A DNA stretch of 64,000 bases. Origin: a bacterium. Its GTDB lineage: Bacteria > Electryoneota > RPQS01. Below are positions 61,909-64,000 of the stretch, in pieces (the stretch's first letter is position 1; each line of letters begins with the position of its first letter). The stretch covers positions 744,001 through 808,000 of the forward strand of contig JADJEH010000001.1 of the NCBI GenBank assembly GCA_016702305.1. The letters are read 5' to 3'. The position numbers and the translations under genes were made by a program. The notes beneath the pieces were generated by a model. That model worked only from the letters and a program-made list of their open reading frames with translations. It was not told where the DNA came from and ran no database searches.

Positions 61909-62987
61909 GCCGCGGCCAATCCCAACTTCTGATAATGCGCGTACAATGTGTCCACGACACGTCGAACCTCGTGCCGCTCGTCAACCCAAGCGCGTCCGCG
62001 TGCGGCCAGATCGGCACAGCGTGCCGGATTGTCGACGAGGGCCCGCAATACATCACTAATTGATGCCGGATCGGCCTGTACGAATGGATGGTCGCCAATA
62101 AGCTGCGACATGGCGGCCGGTACATTGGTTACCACGGGAATTCCCATCGCCAGCGCCTCCACCCCACTCATTCCATAACCCCATCCACCCTCGTTCGTCA
62201 ACTGATCCACGAATAGATCGCAGGATTCCTTGGCGGCCAGCGCCTGGTCGTGGGTCATGTTCTGGATTAGAACAAGCTCGACGCGATGCGTCCTCGACAG
62301 CTCGGCTACTGCGCGTTGCACATGCGCCGTGCCCTTTTGCGGATTGCGCGCGGCGTGACCGATACGCAAGACCGTTCCGGGCGCGTACGGCTTTGCCTTG
62401 AAACGGGAGAGGTCCAACGGCAGATACTGGTAGCACAGGCGCCGGTCAATTGCAGCGAGATCCCATTCAGGAGTCAAACGCAGATCTGTGATACGATCCA
62501 CGGCCGGAATATACCCGCGCGACCGCAGGTCGGAACCGTGGTAATAGGCGATAATCGGCTTGCCGAGAGACTTGAAAGTCCGCGCGAAACGGGCATCGCG
62601 TGTGAAATCCGCGCCGCCATCGAGGTGCAAGACATCGAACGCGAAGAGCTCATGCTGACGAATGGCGGCGTTGATCTTACGCCAGTTGCGTTCGTCGCGC
62701 AAGGCATGGAGCGCACGAGCTACCGGATTCGGAGTCCAGTGCGGCAACCGATCCTCTACGACGCGCGACGGAATTGCATGAGGGTCGTGGGCCACAAGTT
62801 TGCGCAGTCCGCGCACCCAACCATGGTTCGGCATTCCGTGCAAGTTCAGGCAAATGTCGTCGGGAAAATCCCAGCGGCTGTGCCAGAAAGTGATGAAACG
62901 GCATGTGTCACCGCGGCGCTCGTGTTCGCGTTTGAACAAAGACAGAGTGCCGGATACATGCTCCGGCGCCAAGTAGAGAATCTTCAT
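61905..62987 (-). CDS. Glycosyltransferase of GT-B fold (family 4-like)
   Basis: About 360 residues from the ATG at 62985-62987, just inside the upstream flippase stop; the frame stays open to 63245, but that part is antisense to the flippase. It begins MKILYLAPEHVSGT and has a DVLHLDGG segment. The GT1/GT4 C-terminal domain has IGHAARNPQKGTAHVQRAV, then NEGGWGYGMSGVEALAMGIPVV with the nucleotide-binding Glu. It probably transfers a sugar during polysaccharide assembly. It forms a tight trio with the flippase and the GT2 gene. Confidence 0.88.
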   Translation of the reverse strand: MKILYLAPEHVSGTLSLFKREHERRGDTCRFITFWHSRWDFPDDICLNLHGMPNHGWVRGLRKLVAHDPHAIPSRVVEDRLPHWTPNPVARALHALRDERNWRKINAAIRQHELFAFDVLHLDGGADFTRDARFARTFKSLGKPIIAYYHGSDLRSRGYIPAVDRITDLRLTPEWDLAAIDRRLCYQYLPLDLSRFKAKPYAPGTVLRIGHAARNPQKGTAHVQRAVAELSRTHRVELVLIQNMTHDQALAAKESCDLFVDQLTNEGGWGYGMSGVEALAMGIPVVTNVPAAMSQLIGDHPFVQADPASISDVLRALVDNPARCADLAARGRAWVDERHEVRRVVDTLYAHYQKLGLAAA

Positions 62988-64000
62988 GCGCCGAACATAC
63001 GCCGCACCGTGCGCAACTCTTGCGGAGTGAAAAATCTGAGTGCAACAAGCACTAACGGAAACGCCACTGCAAGTCCAAGGCGGGCAGGCACGGACAGATC
63101 GATGTACGAGGCCGTCAGGATGAACAGCGATCCGACTCCAAAGAGCAGCAAGATGCGCGGCCACTCGTAAGGAATCGGATAGAGGCGATTGGCGACGTTG
63201 AAGATCAGCATGGCCTGCACGATGAATGCGGCAAGCGTCACCCAAGCGGACGCGAGCATTCCATACCTTGGAACAAGCAGCAGGTTGCCGACGATTGTAA
63301 CAGCGGCCGCCGCGCCAGTGACCATGGGAAGCCGCCGGGTTGCCTTCTTCAAGAAAATGCCGACCATCAAGTTGGCGTAAATACCATCAAAGATGTGGGC
63401 AAAGAGAATCAACGGGAAAACGGTGAACCCTGCCCAGAATGCGGGCGCGATGATCTGTCCGACAATCGGGAGATCAGCGGTCAGCAGCGGTTGTGCCAGC
63501 AGCGAGAGCCATACCGTGAAGCACATTGAGGCCAGCACGTAATACGTGAGGACCTTGGAGAATAGCACGGGCGCTTGCTCGTCGGAGGCGTGCTTCAGCG
63601 AAAAGGGCTGCCAGGCAAAACGAAACGCCGCATTGATAACGCCCATGAACATCCCGAGCTTGTAGCCCGCCGAGTACAGGCCCGCCTCTTCCGAACCGCG
63701 GTAAACTTCTATAGCCTTGCGGCCGGCGAGTTCCACAATCATAACGAACAGATACGTCGGGATATTAGGCAATCCGAAACGCAGCATCTCGCGTAACAGC
63801 GGACCATCCACTTTCCATTCGATGTCGCGCCATATTCCCGGTATCAGCAGCAGAGCGGTCAGAATGCTCGCGATCAGATTCGCGATCAAGACGCCTTGCA
63901 GGCCGAGTCCCATCACTTCGATGAAATAGATATTCAGTCCAAGAGTCACCGCGACGTTAATCAGCTTCTGTCCGGCGAAGACAAGCGGCCTGTTCTCACT
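62984..64000 (-). CDS. Polysaccharide flippase (Wzx/MATE-type), 5' end cut by window edge
   Basis: At least 339 residues; the frame is open to the window end, so the start lies beyond 64000. About nine hydrophobic helices are visible. The protein has the Polysacc_synt pattern (LRFGLPNIPTYLFVMIVELAGR, in two segments; KATRRLPMVTGAAAAVTIVGNLLLVPRYGMLASAW, in two segments), the internal loop and helix typical of Wzx/RfbX exporters. It likely flips lipid-linked oligosaccharides made by the two downstream glycosyltransferases. The stop overlaps the GT-B start by 4 bases. Confidence 0.88.
   Translation of the reverse strand, partial: SENRPLVFAGQKLINVAVTLGLNIYFIEVMGLGLQGVLIANLIASILTALLLIPGIWRDIEWKVDGPLLREMLRFGLPNIPTYLFVMIVELAGRKAIEVYRGSEEAGLYSAGYKLGMFMGVINAAFRFAWQPFSLKHASDEQAPVLFSKVLTYYVLASMCFTVWLSLLAQPLLTADLPIVGQIIAPAFWAGFTVFPLILFAHIFDGIYANLMVGIFLKKATRRLPMVTGAAAAVTIVGNLLLVPRYGMLASAWVTLAAFIVQAMLIFNVANRLYPIPYEWPRILLLFGVGSLFILTASYIDLSVPARLGLAVAFPLVLVALRFFTPQELRTVRRMFGA

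Overview
The window reads as chromosomal DNA from a Gram-negative, moderately high-GC bacterium, probably a member or relative of the FCB superphylum or a candidate phylum known mainly from metagenomes. It encodes several lipobox proteins, a TonB-dependent receptor, a PpiD-like periplasmic chaperone, Wzz/Wzy polysaccharide proteins, a murein-peptide ligase (Mpl) and an exported lamin-tail protein. One flagellar rod gene (flgB) and a selenocysteine tRNA are also present. Clear promoters have the sigma70 form TTGnnn, 17 bp, TAnnTT, which argues against Bacteroidetes proper. I cannot name the species from sequence alone.

Layout. 1-3871 (minus): uvrB, a small lipoprotein gene and purD, which runs off the left edge. 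4080-9898 (plus): a PpiD-like foldase, then a compact exopolysaccharide set (Wzz-like, O-antigen-ligase-like, initiating sugar transferase). 9911-17299: serS, a class II aldolase, tsaD, a BatA-like von Willebrand A membrane protein, an acyl-CoA carboxyltransferase with an internal deletion, a receiver-plus-membrane-anchor protein and a lipoprotein. 17764-20869: a frameshifted lamin-tail exoprotein. 21014-23114: flgB and a double-domain ThyX protein. 23635-29637: a candidate small RNA, tRNA-Leu, purM, plsY, gpsA, asnS, acyP, a glycolate-oxidase-like FAD protein and tRNA-Arg. 29696-42671: a TPR membrane protein, then a long translation and RNA operon (rimP, nusA, infB, DUF503, rbfA, nrnA, truB, ribF, rpsO, pnp), then an M16 peptidase and dut. 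42716-47236: a MerR regulator, two tRNA-Pro genes, a SRAP protein, an RlmI-like methyltransferase, pcm and two DedA genes. 47220-49678: a frameshifted hydrolase and a lower-GC two-gene insert (GIY-YIG protein plus an Abi-like protein). 49682-52192: leuS with two repeat-derived inserts. 52193-52641: a repeat-rich convergent intergenic region. 52642-64000 (minus): a FlgO-like protein, GTP-type PEP carboxykinase, a putative metal-uptake locus (TonB receptor, lipoprotein, His/Cys-rich protein), tRNA-Sec, mpl, folD, two glycosyltransferases and a flippase that runs off the right edge.

Most genes sit in tight operons with 4-base start/stop overlaps. Four genes carry frame disruptions and a fifth an in-frame deletion of about 50 codons. 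Three of the frameshifts lie at or next to G runs, so sequencing or assembly error must be weighed against real decay. The items most worth a second look are tRNA-Sec beside a His/Cys-rich metal locus, the tandem ThyX protein with eroded signatures, the candidate small RNA before tRNA-Leu, the GIY-YIG/Abi-like insert, and the two tRNA-Pro genes that overlap upstream coding regions.
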